NCBI RefSeq assembly: GCF_025917315.1
Contig: NZ_CP080627.1
Span: 2,046,001-2,110,000, forward strand
DNA: 64,000 bases
Direction: 5' to 3'
Origin: Halomonas qaidamensis
GTDB taxonomy: Bacteria; Pseudomonadota; Gammaproteobacteria; Pseudomonadales; Halomonadaceae
Positions 1-8,063 of the stretch are shown piece after piece. A program made the position numbers and the translations under genes. How positions within the stretch are numbered: the stretch's first letter is position 1; the number at the start of each line of letters is the position of its first letter. The notes under the pieces were generated by a model. That model was not told the DNA's origin. It saw nothing but the letters and a program-made list of their open reading frames with translations, and ran no database searches.

Positions 1-30
1 TAATTAATCAATAGTATTTAGGAGTTATTA

Positions 31-630
31 ATGAGCACATCTGTCACGCTACGTGAGCTTTCGGGGCTTGAACTCTCCCCTAGCAAGCTTTCCGAGTCTG
101 CATTAATCCTTATCGACTGCCAAAACACCTACCGGGAAGGTGTCATGCAGTTAGAAGGCGTGGAAGAAGCCTTGGTAGAGGCCAAAAAACTCCTCGAAAA
201 AGCGCGCGACGCAGGCATTCCGATCATTCATATTCAGCATGATAGTGGAGAAGGGTCGCCTTACGATACCAAGGCGCCCATTGGGCAGATAGCGGATATA
301 GTGAAGCCAATCGCTGGCGAGCCGGTGATTACTAAAGCGTTCCCCAACGCCTTCGTTCAGACTGAACTTGAAGCGCAGTTGAAAAAGAGCGGCTGCAATA
401 AACTGGTGCTAGCTGGTTTCATGACCCATATGTGTGTCAACTCCACCGCCCACGGGGCATTTAATCTTGGGTTTGAAGTCACAGTGGTTGCTAGCGCGAC
501 GGCTACCCGCTCGCTACAGGCTGACCAAGGCAAGATATTATCAGCTCAAGCGGTTCATGAGGGAGCACTAGCCTCAACACGAGACCTGTATGCTGCCGTA
601 GTCGATACCGTTGACGACTTGCCCGTTTAA
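31..630 (+). CDS. Isochorismatase-like cysteine hydrolase
   Basis: A 199-residue cysteine hydrolase of the isochorismatase superfamily, a cytosolic fold that hydrolyses amide or vinyl-ether bonds in small molecules. The family triad is visible: Asp29 in LILIDCQ, Lys102 in ITKAFPN, and nucleophile Cys135 in FMTHMCVNS. The length fits a complete single-domain protein. The start is supported by an AGGAG box about 7 nt upstream of ATG 31. It stands alone, convergent with the esterase gene downstream. The substrate cannot be read from the sequence; nicotinamidase, ureidoacrylate hydrolase or another amidase are all possible. The family call is firm, the reaction is not. Confidence 0.88.
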   Translation: MSTSVTLRELSGLELSPSKLSESALILIDCQNTYREGVMQLEGVEEALVEAKKLLEKARDAGIPIIHIQHDSGEGSPYDTKAPIGQIADIVKPIAGEPVITKAFPNAFVQTELEAQLKKSGCNKLVLAGFMTHMCVNSTAHGAFNLGFEVTVVASATATRSLQADQGKILSAQAVHEGALASTRDLYAAVVDTVDDLPV

Positions 631-653
631 TTAGTGGAGAGATCGTTTAGCGC

Positions 654-704
654 GATGCGCGACAAGGTGGGATTTATTCAGACGTTTACGCTTCGTCGCG
701 CATC
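654..704. repeat. 10-bp inverted repeat between convergent genes
   Basis: GATGCGCGAC at 654-663 is matched by its exact complement GTCGCGCATC at 695-704, with a 31-nt loop. It lies between the convergent isochorismatase-like and esterase genes. There is no T-tract, so it is not a classical intrinsic terminator; it may form a stem in both transcripts. Confidence 0.4.
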
Positions 705-748
705 ATCCTCAGAACTGCTTTACTTGGCTTAATGGCTACTGTTATGCA

Positions 749-1717
749 CTAGGTAAGCGCCCAAAAGTGCGCTATGTGACGGGTCGAAGAAATACCGACT
801 TCAAGCATATACTTGTCTTCTTCACCAAGGCCTTCGTCGCCGCCAGCCATAATTGGCGTGCCATGGCCCATTCCTTCGATGATGTACTCTTCAATCACTT
901 CTTTTCCGTCTGTGTTGCACCAAACCTGGCGGGGAAAACCATCGACCTGCTCCACCCTTGTCGGCGATCCTTCAACGTTATGAACTTGCTGCCATTGGCG
1001 AACAATGGAGTCAGCATTAGCCTGATCGACAGTCGAATCGCTACCGCCATGCCAGACCGAAATCGTTGGCCAAGGACCCTCATATGTCGAGGCTCCGCGC
1101 ACCAGCGCGTCGAGCTTGCTATCTGAAGGGCCGCCATATCCCTTCATACGAACAACCGCTTCCATCAGGTTATCAGCGCTGCGGTAAGGTAGCCCTGCGA
1201 TAATCGCGCCGCCCGCAAACACTTCGGGATAAGTCGCCAGCATGACCGATGTCATTGCCCCGCCTGAAGACATCCCGGTAATAAAGACCCGCGTAGGATC
1301 AATATCATGATCCTTCACCACCTGCTCAATCATATGACGAATAGACAGTGGCTCGCCTTTACCGCGGCGGCTGTCGCCAGAACTGAACCAATTAAAGCTA
1401 CTAATCGGATTATTGCTTTTCCTTTGCCCAGGATATAAAAGTGCTATCCCGCATTCATCCGCGAGCGCCGACCAGCCTGACCCGAGATCATAACTTTCCG
1501 CTGACTGGGTGCTGCCATGAAGAACAACCACAAGCGGCCCATTCTTAGAGAAGTTCTTTGGAATATAGGTATCCGCCTGCAACGCCCCAGGGTCCGACCC
1601 AAACTCTTTCAAATCAGTTAGTCGATCTTGGCTACCTGAAGTTCTCGGCATAAGGCCTCCTTGACCAGCGTAGTACGGCGCATACTGCTTATAGATACGG
1701 CTTGCAGTGGAAAGCAT
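749..1717 (-). CDS. PHB depolymerase-family alpha/beta-hydrolase (esterase)
   Basis: A 322-residue alpha/beta hydrolase of the LpqC/PHB-depolymerase esterase family. The oxyanion-hole segment VVLHGSTQS (residues 64-72) precedes a lipase box GMSSG (148-152) with nucleophile Ser150. Candidate acid and base residues are in HGGSDSTVD and GMGHGTPI. No signal peptide is evident, so it is probably cytoplasmic, unlike secreted depolymerases. The gene starts 2 nt after the stop of a small membrane-protein gene, which suggests translational coupling. Family members cleave short polyester or feruloyl-type esters. Halomonads commonly make PHB, but calling this a PHB depolymerase in function would be inference. 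Confidence 0.85.
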   Translation of the reverse strand: MLSTASRIYKQYAPYYAGQGGLMPRTSGSQDRLTDLKEFGSDPGALQADTYIPKNFSKNGPLVVVLHGSTQSAESYDLGSGWSALADECGIALLYPGQRKSNNPISSFNWFSSGDSRRGKGEPLSIRHMIEQVVKDHDIDPTRVFITGMSSGGAMTSVMLATYPEVFAGGAIIAGLPYRSADNLMEAVVRMKGYGGPSDSKLDALVRGASTYEGPWPTISVWHGGSDSTVDQANADSIVRQWQQVHNVEGSPTRVEQVDGFPRQVWCNTDGKEVIEEYIIEGMGHGTPIMAGGDEGLGEEDKYMLEVGISSTRHIAHFWALT

Positions 1718-1719
1718 AT

Positions 1720-1971
1720 TCAGAACGGTTCCTTCAGGAATTCTAGTTGCTTCCTGTAGGGAAGACCGCTCATCATTCCAACGATTGATACGTTCAGCTT
1801 GCGAGCCCTCGATGCCTTCTGTTCGCTGCCAACAGCCACTGGAATCAGCGCCACTGCATAGAGCGCAAGGCCCACAGAGGCAAGTAAGAGTCGAGCAATA
1901 AGTGAATCTTGAGCGGTGACTGCCAAGAGCATGGCTATCGTTCCGAGCGTTAGGGCAAAGATAATTTTCAT
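1720..1971 (-). CDS. Small membrane protein, unknown function
   Basis: An 83-residue protein with two predicted membrane helices (about residues 3-20 and 25-47) followed by a basic, soluble C-terminus (about 50-83). I do not recognise a family. A good Shine-Dalgarno (AAGGA, 8 nt before the ATG) and an end only 2 nt from the esterase start support it as a real gene in a two-gene operon. No Cys or His cluster or catalytic motif is visible. Confidence 0.6.
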   Translation of the reverse strand: MKIIFALTLGTIAMLLAVTAQDSLIARLLLASVGLALYAVALIPVAVGSEQKASRARKLNVSIVGMMSGLPYRKQLEFLKEPF

Positions 1972-2612
1972 AACATGTTCCTTACATTGGATCGACTTAA
2001 TGCAGACTTCTGCGACCCTCTACTCGTAAATACCCTTCAGGCACGCCCGGCATGGTGGCTCACTATGTGTAGTAAATGCTGTTAAACCATCATGACGGCA
2101 TCTGATCGGCCAAGGGTAAAGATTGCGTGTTGAAATCACTATAAAGCGACCGCCCCTAACAACAAGGACAGCCTGCAAGAAGAGAAGGAAGGTAATAGCA
2201 AAGTTTCAAATACGACAAGTAAAGCGCGCTGCATCCCTTGCAGCGCATGGCGCAACGTCCTTGTTTAGGCACTTCCTTTGCCACGCTCACCGTTAGGATG
2301 AACCTTAAAACATGCATTCACTGTGCGCTGGCGAACGTAACAGGATTAAATGTTAGAGGCGGCGCTAAACCCTGGCAGGCAGATTAATAACGTTTAGTCA
2401 GGCACCCTTCAAAAGATCATCTCATCGTGAAACTAACGCCCCCAGCTCCCTACATTTGAATACTCCTCCAAGAAGGCAACAGAGTTTGTTCATCCATCAT
2501 TAAGAGTTTGTTCACTTAACGCAGAACTATTGCTAATTGCAATGTTATTACATAACATTAACCACTTGTATTATTAGCTATTGCCCTACACCCCATCTCT
2601 AGGAGCTTCACC
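1972..2612. other. 641-bp intergenic region with hairpin and operator
   Basis: No convincing gene is seen. It holds a perfect 8-bp stem (GCGCTGCA 2226-2233, TGCAGCGC 2239-2246, 5-nt loop) without a T-tract. Two 12-bp direct copies of AGAGTTTGTTCA lie at 2481-2492 and 2503-2514, and a Zur-type palindrome at 2541-2559. The right-hand 130 bp is AT-rich and is probably the promoter of the His-rich barrel gene. The rest looks degenerate; an unannotated small RNA around the hairpin cannot be excluded. Confidence 0.5.
2541..2559. promoter_or_regulatory. Zur-type operator upstream of His-rich barrel gene
   Basis: AATGTTAT-TAC-ATAACATT, 8-bp perfect arms with a 3-nt centre, lies 53 bp before the start codon at 2613. 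Its core GTTATTACATAAC differs by one base from the core in the znuA/znuC intergenic region. The form matches the gammaproteobacterial Zur palindrome (TGTTATA-type half-sites) as known from family literature. Zinc-dependent repression is inferred. Confidence 0.75.
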
Positions 2613-3947
2613 ATGTCTCGCCGTTTGTTAATGCTCACCCCGATTGCTGCTGCCGTACTGATGGCGACACCTACCTGGGCCGCTGACCATCAGCATGACC
2701 ATTCTGACCACAATCATTCAGCACATGAGCATAGCCACCATGACCACAGCAGCCACACTCATCCATCTGAACATGCTAATAACGGCCACGACAAACAGAA
2801 CTTCAACCTAAACATTTCACTAACCCTGGAAGGTATCTACCACAACCGCTTTTCAGGTGAGGAGCACTCTCCTGCCGGTTTTGGCCATAGTGGACACGAC
2901 GCCGAGCACGGGCATGATGATCACAGCCATGAAGGCCACGACCACGCCCTGGAAGATGGTTTTAATCTGGGTCATTCAGAAGTAGTAGTGCAAGGAGGAA
3001 ACGACTACTTGAATGGTACCGCTGTCATTTCCCTAAGTGAGGACGATATCAGCCTGGAGGAGGCTTATCTGACCTCTCAGCAGTTGCCTGCTAACCTGAA
3101 ACTCAAAGCTGGTAAGTTTCTTTCTGACGTAGGTTATATAAATAGCCGACACCCCCATGCCTGGGACTTTGTCGAACGTCCGCTAGTTAATCAGTATATT
3201 CTTGGCGAACATGGTTTGCTGGATACTGGTGTGCAACTTAGCTGGGCGCCTACCGCTAGCGTTTTAGTTGGCACCGAACTTTTCCAGGGAGAAGGCGAAG
3301 GCTTTAGCCAGTTCAGCGAAGGCGGCTACGAAGCGCGTAAAAGCGGCCCTCGCGTCAGCACACTGTTTGCCAAATTCCAGCCTGATATCGGTCTAAGACA
3401 AACCCTCGACCTGGGTGTTTCAGCAGGTTATAACCGCCAATTTGTTCGCGTTGATGACCACGGCCACCATGCGCATAGCGCCGAAGGCGACAACTGGTTT
3501 GCCGGACTAGATGCCCGCTATCAGCGCGATGGCGGCCAGCCGGGTGTTCAGGGCGATTGGCAGCTAGGGGCCGAGTACTTTTATACCGAGCGTGATCTGC
3601 GCGAACACGTTCAGCATCACGACCACTTTCATTCCCGGGATGCCTATACCGAGCAGCAGGATGGCGCTTACCTGGAAACCATCTATGGCATCGCGCCACG
3701 CTGGGAAATAGGTCTACGCACTGAAGCGCTAGGCATGAGCAATCGCGTGATGGGCACTCATCCTACGGCCATCGTGTCAGAAGATGTTTCTTGGCGTCAC
3801 AGCGGCCAGCTAACTTGGCATCTACGTGACAACATGTTTCTACGCGCCCAAGTCACCCAAGAAGACTACGCCGGTGAAGAAGAGAGCTGGGTGGGCATGC
3901 TGCAGTTCAACGCCACCTTTGGTGGCCACGCTGGTCACGATCACTAG
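2613..3947 (+). CDS. His-rich outer-membrane beta-barrel, probable zinc uptake porin
   Basis: A 444-residue exported protein with a signal peptide (about 1-23, cleaving after PTWA). It then has dense His/Asp runs at about 25-58 and 88-114, and shorter ones near 285 (DDHGHHAHS) and 333 (HVQHHDHFH). The remainder alternates polar and aromatic residues as in a 14- to 16-strand porin, with a segment like LKAGKFLSDVGYINSRHPH. The C-terminus is FGGHAGHDH instead of a bare terminal Phe. No TonB box or plug domain is apparent, so it is not a ZnuD-type TonB-dependent receptor. An AGGAG box precedes the ATG. A Zur-like palindrome upstream and a neighbouring znu locus point to outer-membrane zinc capture under zinc starvation. 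The location and metal are inferred. Confidence 0.75.
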   Translation: MSRRLLMLTPIAAAVLMATPTWAADHQHDHSDHNHSAHEHSHHDHSSHTHPSEHANNGHDKQNFNLNISLTLEGIYHNRFSGEEHSPAGFGHSGHDAEHGHDDHSHEGHDHALEDGFNLGHSEVVVQGGNDYLNGTAVISLSEDDISLEEAYLTSQQLPANLKLKAGKFLSDVGYINSRHPHAWDFVERPLVNQYILGEHGLLDTGVQLSWAPTASVLVGTELFQGEGEGFSQFSEGGYEARKSGPRVSTLFAKFQPDIGLRQTLDLGVSAGYNRQFVRVDDHGHHAHSAEGDNWFAGLDARYQRDGGQPGVQGDWQLGAEYFYTERDLREHVQHHDHFHSRDAYTEQQDGAYLETIYGIAPRWEIGLRTEALGMSNRVMGTHPTAIVSEDVSWRHSGQLTWHLRDNMFLRAQVTQEDYAGEEESWVGMLQFNATFGGHAGHDH

Positions 3948-3978
3948 CGTTAACTCTCTTTATACGATGAGATAGAAA

Positions 3979-4017
3979 CAGGGCGGCACCGTTAAAGTGC
4001 CGCCCTGCTACGTTTTT
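3979..4017. terminator. Intrinsic terminator between convergent barrel gene and znuA
   Basis: An 11-bp perfect stem (CAGGGCGGCAC at 3979-3989, GTGCCGCCCTG at 3997-4007) with a 7-nt loop, followed on the plus strand by CTACGTTTTT. It lies 32 bp past the barrel stop and 22 bp from the znuA stop, so it may act on both convergent transcripts. Confidence 0.75.
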
Positions 4018-4038
4018 ACCGCGGTACATTAAAGATTA

Positions 4039-5040
4039 CTAGGGTTGCTGCTGCGCACTGCACTCCTTAAGTGCATCGGCCAGCTGACGCAGCAACTGGT
4101 CATAAAGTGTTGGCCCAAGCGGCAACTCGACGCCCAGCGGATCAATCACCCCCATGACGGCCGGGGTATCGCCGAAGACATTTTCTACCATCGCCGGGTT
4201 GAACTGAGGCTCACTGAACACGCATTGAATATCATTTTTCAGCACGTGTTGTTGAATAGCTTCAATACGCGCAGGACTTGGCGTTGAGGCATCTCCAAGC
4301 GAAATGGCACCTTCCGAAGGCACATCAAAACGCTGTTCAAAATACTGGTAGGCATCATGAAAAACCACGAAGCGTGGTGCTGGCTGCATTGTTAGCTGGT
4401 TTTCTAGCGCTATCTGCAAATCCAGCAGACCCGCTTTGGCTTGGGTTGCGTTGGACTGATAAATTTCAGCATTTTCTGGGTCCAGTACGCTTAAACGACG
4501 AGCAATGGCATCTAGCCATAAACGCGCATTTTCTGGATCAAGCCAGCCGTGGGGGTCTAACCCGTCATGATGATGATCGTGGTCGTCATGGTCATGGTCA
4601 TGGTCATGGTCATGGTCATGGTCATGGTCATGGTCATGGTCATGGTCATGGTCATGGTCGTCGTGTGCTTCCGTAAGGGCAACCGACCTGTCGCGATAAT
4701 TCAATACCTGCGTTTCTTCCAGCGCCATCAACTCCAAATGCTCCGCCTCTGAAGCCAACGACGCCAGCGGATTTGACAGCCAAGGGGTCAAGTCAGTGCT
4801 GACCCATACCACAAGCTCTGCCGTATCTAACGCTTGTGCTTCTGAAGGGCGCAATGAATACCCATGTGGAGACGCCCCTTGTTGCATAAACAGCGTTGGC
4901 TTCCCTAGCTCCCCCATCACCTTGCTCACCAGTGAATAAACCGGTGGAATATCTACCGCCACACGCGGCACGTCAGCGATTGCAACTAATGGAAGTCCCG
5001 CCAGCAAAGGTAACGTAATTTTAGTAAGTGATTGTTTCAT
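4039..5040 (-). CDS. znuA: Zinc ABC transporter substrate-binding protein ZnuA
   Basis: A 333-residue periplasmic zinc-binding protein (cluster A-I fold). A signal peptide covers about 1-22. Zinc-ligand regions are His59 in SPHGYSL, His164 in DPHGWLD, a His in VVFHDAYQYF (near 229), and an Asp in VIDPLG. A His/Asp loop at about 126-158, typical of ZnuA and thought to buffer zinc, is here a nearly pure Asp-His repeat encoded by a hexanucleotide array. The start is supported by AAGGAG 8 nt upstream. It is divergent from znuCB across a short region with a Zur-type operator. It delivers Zn2+ to the ZnuB permease. Confidence 0.96.
   Translation of the reverse strand: MKQSLTKITLPLLAGLPLVAIADVPRVAVDIPPVYSLVSKVMGELGKPTLFMQQGASPHGYSLRPSEAQALDTAELVVWVSTDLTPWLSNPLASLASEAEHLELMALEETQVLNYRDRSVALTEAHDDHDHDHDHDHDHDHDHDHDHDHDHDDHDHHHDGLDPHGWLDPENARLWLDAIARRLSVLDPENAEIYQSNATQAKAGLLDLQIALENQLTMQPAPRFVVFHDAYQYFEQRFDVPSEGAISLGDASTPSPARIEAIQQHVLKNDIQCVFSEPQFNPAMVENVFGDTPAVMGVIDPLGVELPLGPTLYDQLLRQLADALKECSAQQQP
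4585..4656. repeat. 12 perfect GTCATG hexanucleotide repeats inside znuA
   Basis: Plus-strand GTCATG is repeated 12 times without a mismatch, encoding Asp-His dipeptides on the minus strand. Imperfect GTCGTC and GATGAT units flank it. Because the unit is 6 nt, slippage changes the loop by whole His-Asp pairs and never breaks the frame. Confidence 0.97.
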
Positions 5041-5165
5041 AACAGGCTCCTTTATGGATAGAAAACACTAAACAGTCCAGCAACTGATCACTACAAAGCA
5101 TCGGATAGTGTCGTCACCAACGCTCTATCGACGCGCCACCATTTAGATCTTGCTAGCCTATTAAA

Positions 5166-5181
5166 TTATGTTATAACATAA
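5166..5181. promoter_or_regulatory. Zur-type operator between znuA and znuC
   Basis: TTATGTTATAACATAA is a perfect 16-bp palindrome. It contains GTTATAACATAAC (5170-5182), which differs in one base from the core upstream of the His-rich barrel gene. It lies 25 bp before the znuC start and about 125 bp from the znuA start, and may repress both divergent promoters when zinc is sufficient. The Zur identity is inferred from motif and context; no zur gene is in the window. Confidence 0.78.
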
Positions 5182-5205
5182 CAATAAATCAACTCGGAGT
5201 TTGCT

Positions 5206-5997
5206 ATGTTTTCGCGTTTATCGTCAACAAGCACGCCTAGCTCTAGCACCTCTCTTCCAGATCAAGCGTTATTGAGTACCGAACAACTTTCTGTTCAATT
5301 TGGCCAACGTCCCATCTTGAAAGATATCAACTTGGTGCTACAACCTGGCCGGATTGTCACCCTCATTGGCCCAAACGGTTCTGGAAAGTCCGCTCTAGTC
5401 AAAACCCTAGTGGGAGCCATAAAACCGGCAGCAGGGCGAATCATCCGCTCTCCTGCTCTCAAAATTGGCTATGTGCCCCAACGGCTTCATCTTGATGCCA
5501 CCTTGCCGATGACAGTACGCCGCTTTGTTAATCTACCCCACCGACATGCCAGCCGTGATATTACTGAAGCGCTGGAACAGGCAGGCGCTGAACATCTTCT
5601 GAATGCAGCTATGAATCACCTTTCTGGCGGCCAGCTACAAAGGGTGCTATTGGCGCGCGCCCTACTTTCACGCCCAACACTTTTATTGCTCGATGAAGCT
5701 ACTCAGGGCCTGGATCATCGGGGCGTTGCTGAATTTTATCAGCGCATTGAGCAAATTCGTCAGCGCTCTCAATGTGCCGTCTTAATGGTCAGTCACGATC
5801 TGCATGTGGTGATGCGCACGGCTGACCACGTGATCTGCCTAAATGGCCATATCTGCTGTGAAGGCCAACCTGAGCAGGTAGCGTCATCACCTCACTATCA
5901 TGCTCTTTTCGGCGATCAGGTTGCCAGCACGCTGGCTTTTTATCGTCATCAACACGTGGGCCATCATGATGAGGAGAGGCTGCACCATGCTGGATGA
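5206..5997 (+). CDS. znuC: Zinc ABC transporter ATP-binding protein ZnuC
   Basis: A 263-residue ABC ATPase that energises zinc import through ZnuB. Walker A is GPNGSGKS (55-62), the signature is LSGGQLQRV, Walker B is LLLLDEAT, and the switch His is in MVSHDLH. The N-terminal 22 residues form a Ser/Thr-rich extension beyond the usual ZnuC start, but CGGAG just upstream of ATG 5206 supports this start. It overlaps znuB by 11 nt. Confidence 0.95.
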   Translation: MFSRLSSTSTPSSSTSLPDQALLSTEQLSVQFGQRPILKDINLVLQPGRIVTLIGPNGSGKSALVKTLVGAIKPAAGRIIRSPALKIGYVPQRLHLDATLPMTVRRFVNLPHRHASRDITEALEQAGAEHLLNAAMNHLSGGQLQRVLLARALLSRPTLLLLDEATQGLDHRGVAEFYQRIEQIRQRSQCAVLMVSHDLHVVMRTADHVICLNGHICCEGQPEQVASSPHYHALFGDQVASTLAFYRHQHVGHHDEERLHHAG

Positions 5998-6796
5998 TTT
6001 TATGTGGCGTGCCGCTCTGGCGGGGTTAGGTGTAGGGTTAGCCGCTGCCCCTCTGGGGTGTTTCGTTGTTTGGCGGCGGATGGCCTATTTTGGCGATGCC
6101 ACCGCCCATGCGGCCATTCTGGGAGTAGCATTGGCGCTACTGTGGAATATTTCCCTCTTTGCCGGTGTGATTAGTGTCGCTCTGCTCATGGCATTGTGCG
6201 TGTCAACGCTAAGTGGCAAAGGCTATGCTATGGATACACTACTGGGCGTCATGGCGCATTCGGCCCTGGCCATAGGCTTGGTGGCCGTCTCTTTTGTCTC
6301 AGGGGTACGCATTGATCTGCATGCTTATCTGTTTGGTGACATTCTTGCCGTAGGCAAAACCGATCTATTAATTATCTGGTCTGGGGCCCTGCTAGTGATC
6401 GGCCTTATGTTTTGGCGCTGGCAAGCGCTATTAACTGCCACGTTAAACGAAGAATTAGCCTATGCCAGCCACATCAACCCACGCCGTGAGCAGTTAGTGT
6501 TGACCGTGGCGCTGGCTATTGTCGTGGCCGTCGCCCTTAAAGTGGTTGGCGCACTTTTGATTGCTGCGTTACTGATTATCCCTGCTGCAACGGCACGGCC
6601 TTTCAGCCGCACGCCAGAGCAAATGGCTATTATTGCTGCGATGATTGCCATGGCCGCTACAACTGGTGGGCTGCGGACTGCTTATACCTTTGACACACCC
6701 ACTGGCCCTACCATTGTCACTCTGGCCACCCTATTTTTCGTGATTGGTACGCTGGCCTCGCGGAGTTGGCATTACTTTTTTTCAGCACAACAATGA
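5987..6796 (+). CDS. znuB: Zinc ABC transporter permease ZnuB
   Basis: About 269 residues, an ABC-3 family polytopic inner-membrane protein with roughly eight hydrophobic helices. It carries the typical N-terminal segment PLGCFVVWRRMAYFGDATAHA and the family loop region. I chose ATG 5987, preceded by GAGGAGAGG, over an in-frame ATG at 5900 that would extend it deep into znuC. It overlaps the last 11 nt of znuC, as expected for a coupled transporter. It forms the zinc channel with ZnuA and ZnuC. Confidence 0.94.
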   Translation: MLDDFMWRAALAGLGVGLAAAPLGCFVVWRRMAYFGDATAHAAILGVALALLWNISLFAGVISVALLMALCVSTLSGKGYAMDTLLGVMAHSALAIGLVAVSFVSGVRIDLHAYLFGDILAVGKTDLLIIWSGALLVIGLMFWRWQALLTATLNEELAYASHINPRREQLVLTVALAIVVAVALKVVGALLIAALLIIPAATARPFSRTPEQMAIIAAMIAMAATTGGLRTAYTFDTPTGPTIVTLATLFFVIGTLASRSWHYFFSAQQ

Positions 6797-6951
6797 TCAG
6801 CCCATAGGATTTTTAACGTATGCGCTAAGCAGCGTCCCAAGATAACCTTCGGCGATACTCTCTTCTGGTGACTAGTCTGTTGCCTTCATTTCCTTATGCT
6901 GAACACGGTAAGCTTGGCGGTAACACCGCTACTGATGGCTAATAATCAACG

Positions 6952-7872
6952 ATGACTTCCCATTGGATACTTGGCCCTGGGGCCATTGGTCGCCTGTTGG
7001 CGCATTCGCTTTCCCCCTTCACTGACGCCACATTGATTGGCCGACGTAAGCTGCCTGAACACCAACGCCTAACAACACCAGAGGGTGAAGAGCGAACTCA
7101 GCGGCTAGCCAGCGTTACGGTTGCGGAGCTAGCCTCTTATCCACTGCCCGCACCTGAGTTTGTACATATCACCACCAAAGCCATGGCCGCTGAGACAGCG
7201 CTTGCCAGCATTGCTGATATGATTCCGCCCACTACCCCGCTGGTGCTGTGGCAGAACGGTTTTTTGGCACAGCCGCGGCTGACTGATAGGTGGCCAGGGC
7301 CAGTGCTGTGTGCAACGACGACCCAAGGCGCTTACTTAACTGGCAGTGATGGCGTGGTTCACGCCGGTCGGGGGCCGACCTTTATTGGCGACCTGAACAA
7401 TCAACACGGTGAACTGGCGGAAGTAATGACGCAGGCACTCACCCAGGCAAATTTTGCCGCAACAGCGGTGAGTGATATACGCCAACGCTTGTGGCAAAAA
7501 TTGGCGGTGAATGCAGCGATTAACCCACTGGTAGCGCTCAATGGGGTGCGTAATGGGGAACTGCGCAGCGACGCGTATGCGGTTCGTGTAGAAGCGGTGA
7601 TAGCGGAGGTCGCGGCGATTTTAGAGCAGGAAAGCATTGCACCACCGGCTGGTGGCAAAGGCGAAGACGCGTGGTTGGCGTTGGTATGGCAGGTCGTAGA
7701 AAACACTGCTAACAATAAGGCCTCGATGTTGCAGGACGTTGAAGCTAAACGCCCCACCGAACGTGGGGCAATTTTGGGACCATTGATTGAAAGCGCCGAG
7801 CGGCATGGGTTGGCGTGTAGGGAGTTGAAGAAGCTTAATAGTGAGTTAGCTAAATTGGAGGCGGCGTTTTAG
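6952..7872 (+). CDS. panE: 2-dehydropantoate 2-reductase
   Basis: A 306-residue cytosolic NADPH-dependent ketopantoate reductase that makes pantoate for coenzyme A. The N-terminal Rossmann motif GPGAIG sits in the first 12 residues. The C-terminal helical domain carries the catalytic Lys region LWQKLAVNAAINPL and the substrate-binding SMLQDVEAKRPTE segment. The length is normal for ApbA/PanE. It is monocistronic; 155 bp separate it from znuB with no evident terminator. No strong ribosome-binding site is seen, so the start is chosen from the Rossmann motif position. Confidence 0.92.
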   Translation: MTSHWILGPGAIGRLLAHSLSPFTDATLIGRRKLPEHQRLTTPEGEERTQRLASVTVAELASYPLPAPEFVHITTKAMAAETALASIADMIPPTTPLVLWQNGFLAQPRLTDRWPGPVLCATTTQGAYLTGSDGVVHAGRGPTFIGDLNNQHGELAEVMTQALTQANFAATAVSDIRQRLWQKLAVNAAINPLVALNGVRNGELRSDAYAVRVEAVIAEVAAILEQESIAPPAGGKGEDAWLALVWQVVENTANNKASMLQDVEAKRPTERGAILGPLIESAERHGLACRELKKLNSELAKLEAAF

Positions 7873-7990
7873 GAAAACTTAGTGGCTGAAGCATCGCGCG
7901 CTAAAGCGCCCTCCCACACTATTCAGTTGCCCGCTGCGCTGCCAGGGGTGTGCCGTACCCACCAACCCCGGCAGCACTGCACGCTGCTTT

Positions 7991-8019
7991 GCGGGTGCGC
8001 TTCGCTTACCACGCCCTAC
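7991..8019. repeat. REP-like palindromic element
   Basis: The stretch GGGTGCGCTTCGCTTACCAC followed by GCCCTAC forms an imperfect palindrome. It resembles the GTAGGGTG...AAGCGAAGCGCACC family of extragenic repeats scattered in many proteobacterial genomes. It lies between the convergent panE and mmsB genes, a usual REP location. Only one copy is seen here, so the repeat status rests on resemblance. Confidence 0.4.
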
Positions 8020-8063
8020 AAAACCACAACTATTTCACACTCCTCACGCCAACTCCTTACTCC

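Noticed and set aside
2226..2246. Strong hairpin as an intrinsic terminator
   Set aside because: Perfect 8-bp stem but no T-tract on either strand and no gene ending nearby.
4567..4752. Open frame encoding a Met-Val repeat opposite znuA
   Set aside because: It is the antisense reading of the GTCATG array and its flanks; it has no ribosome-binding site and znuA is clearly the real gene.
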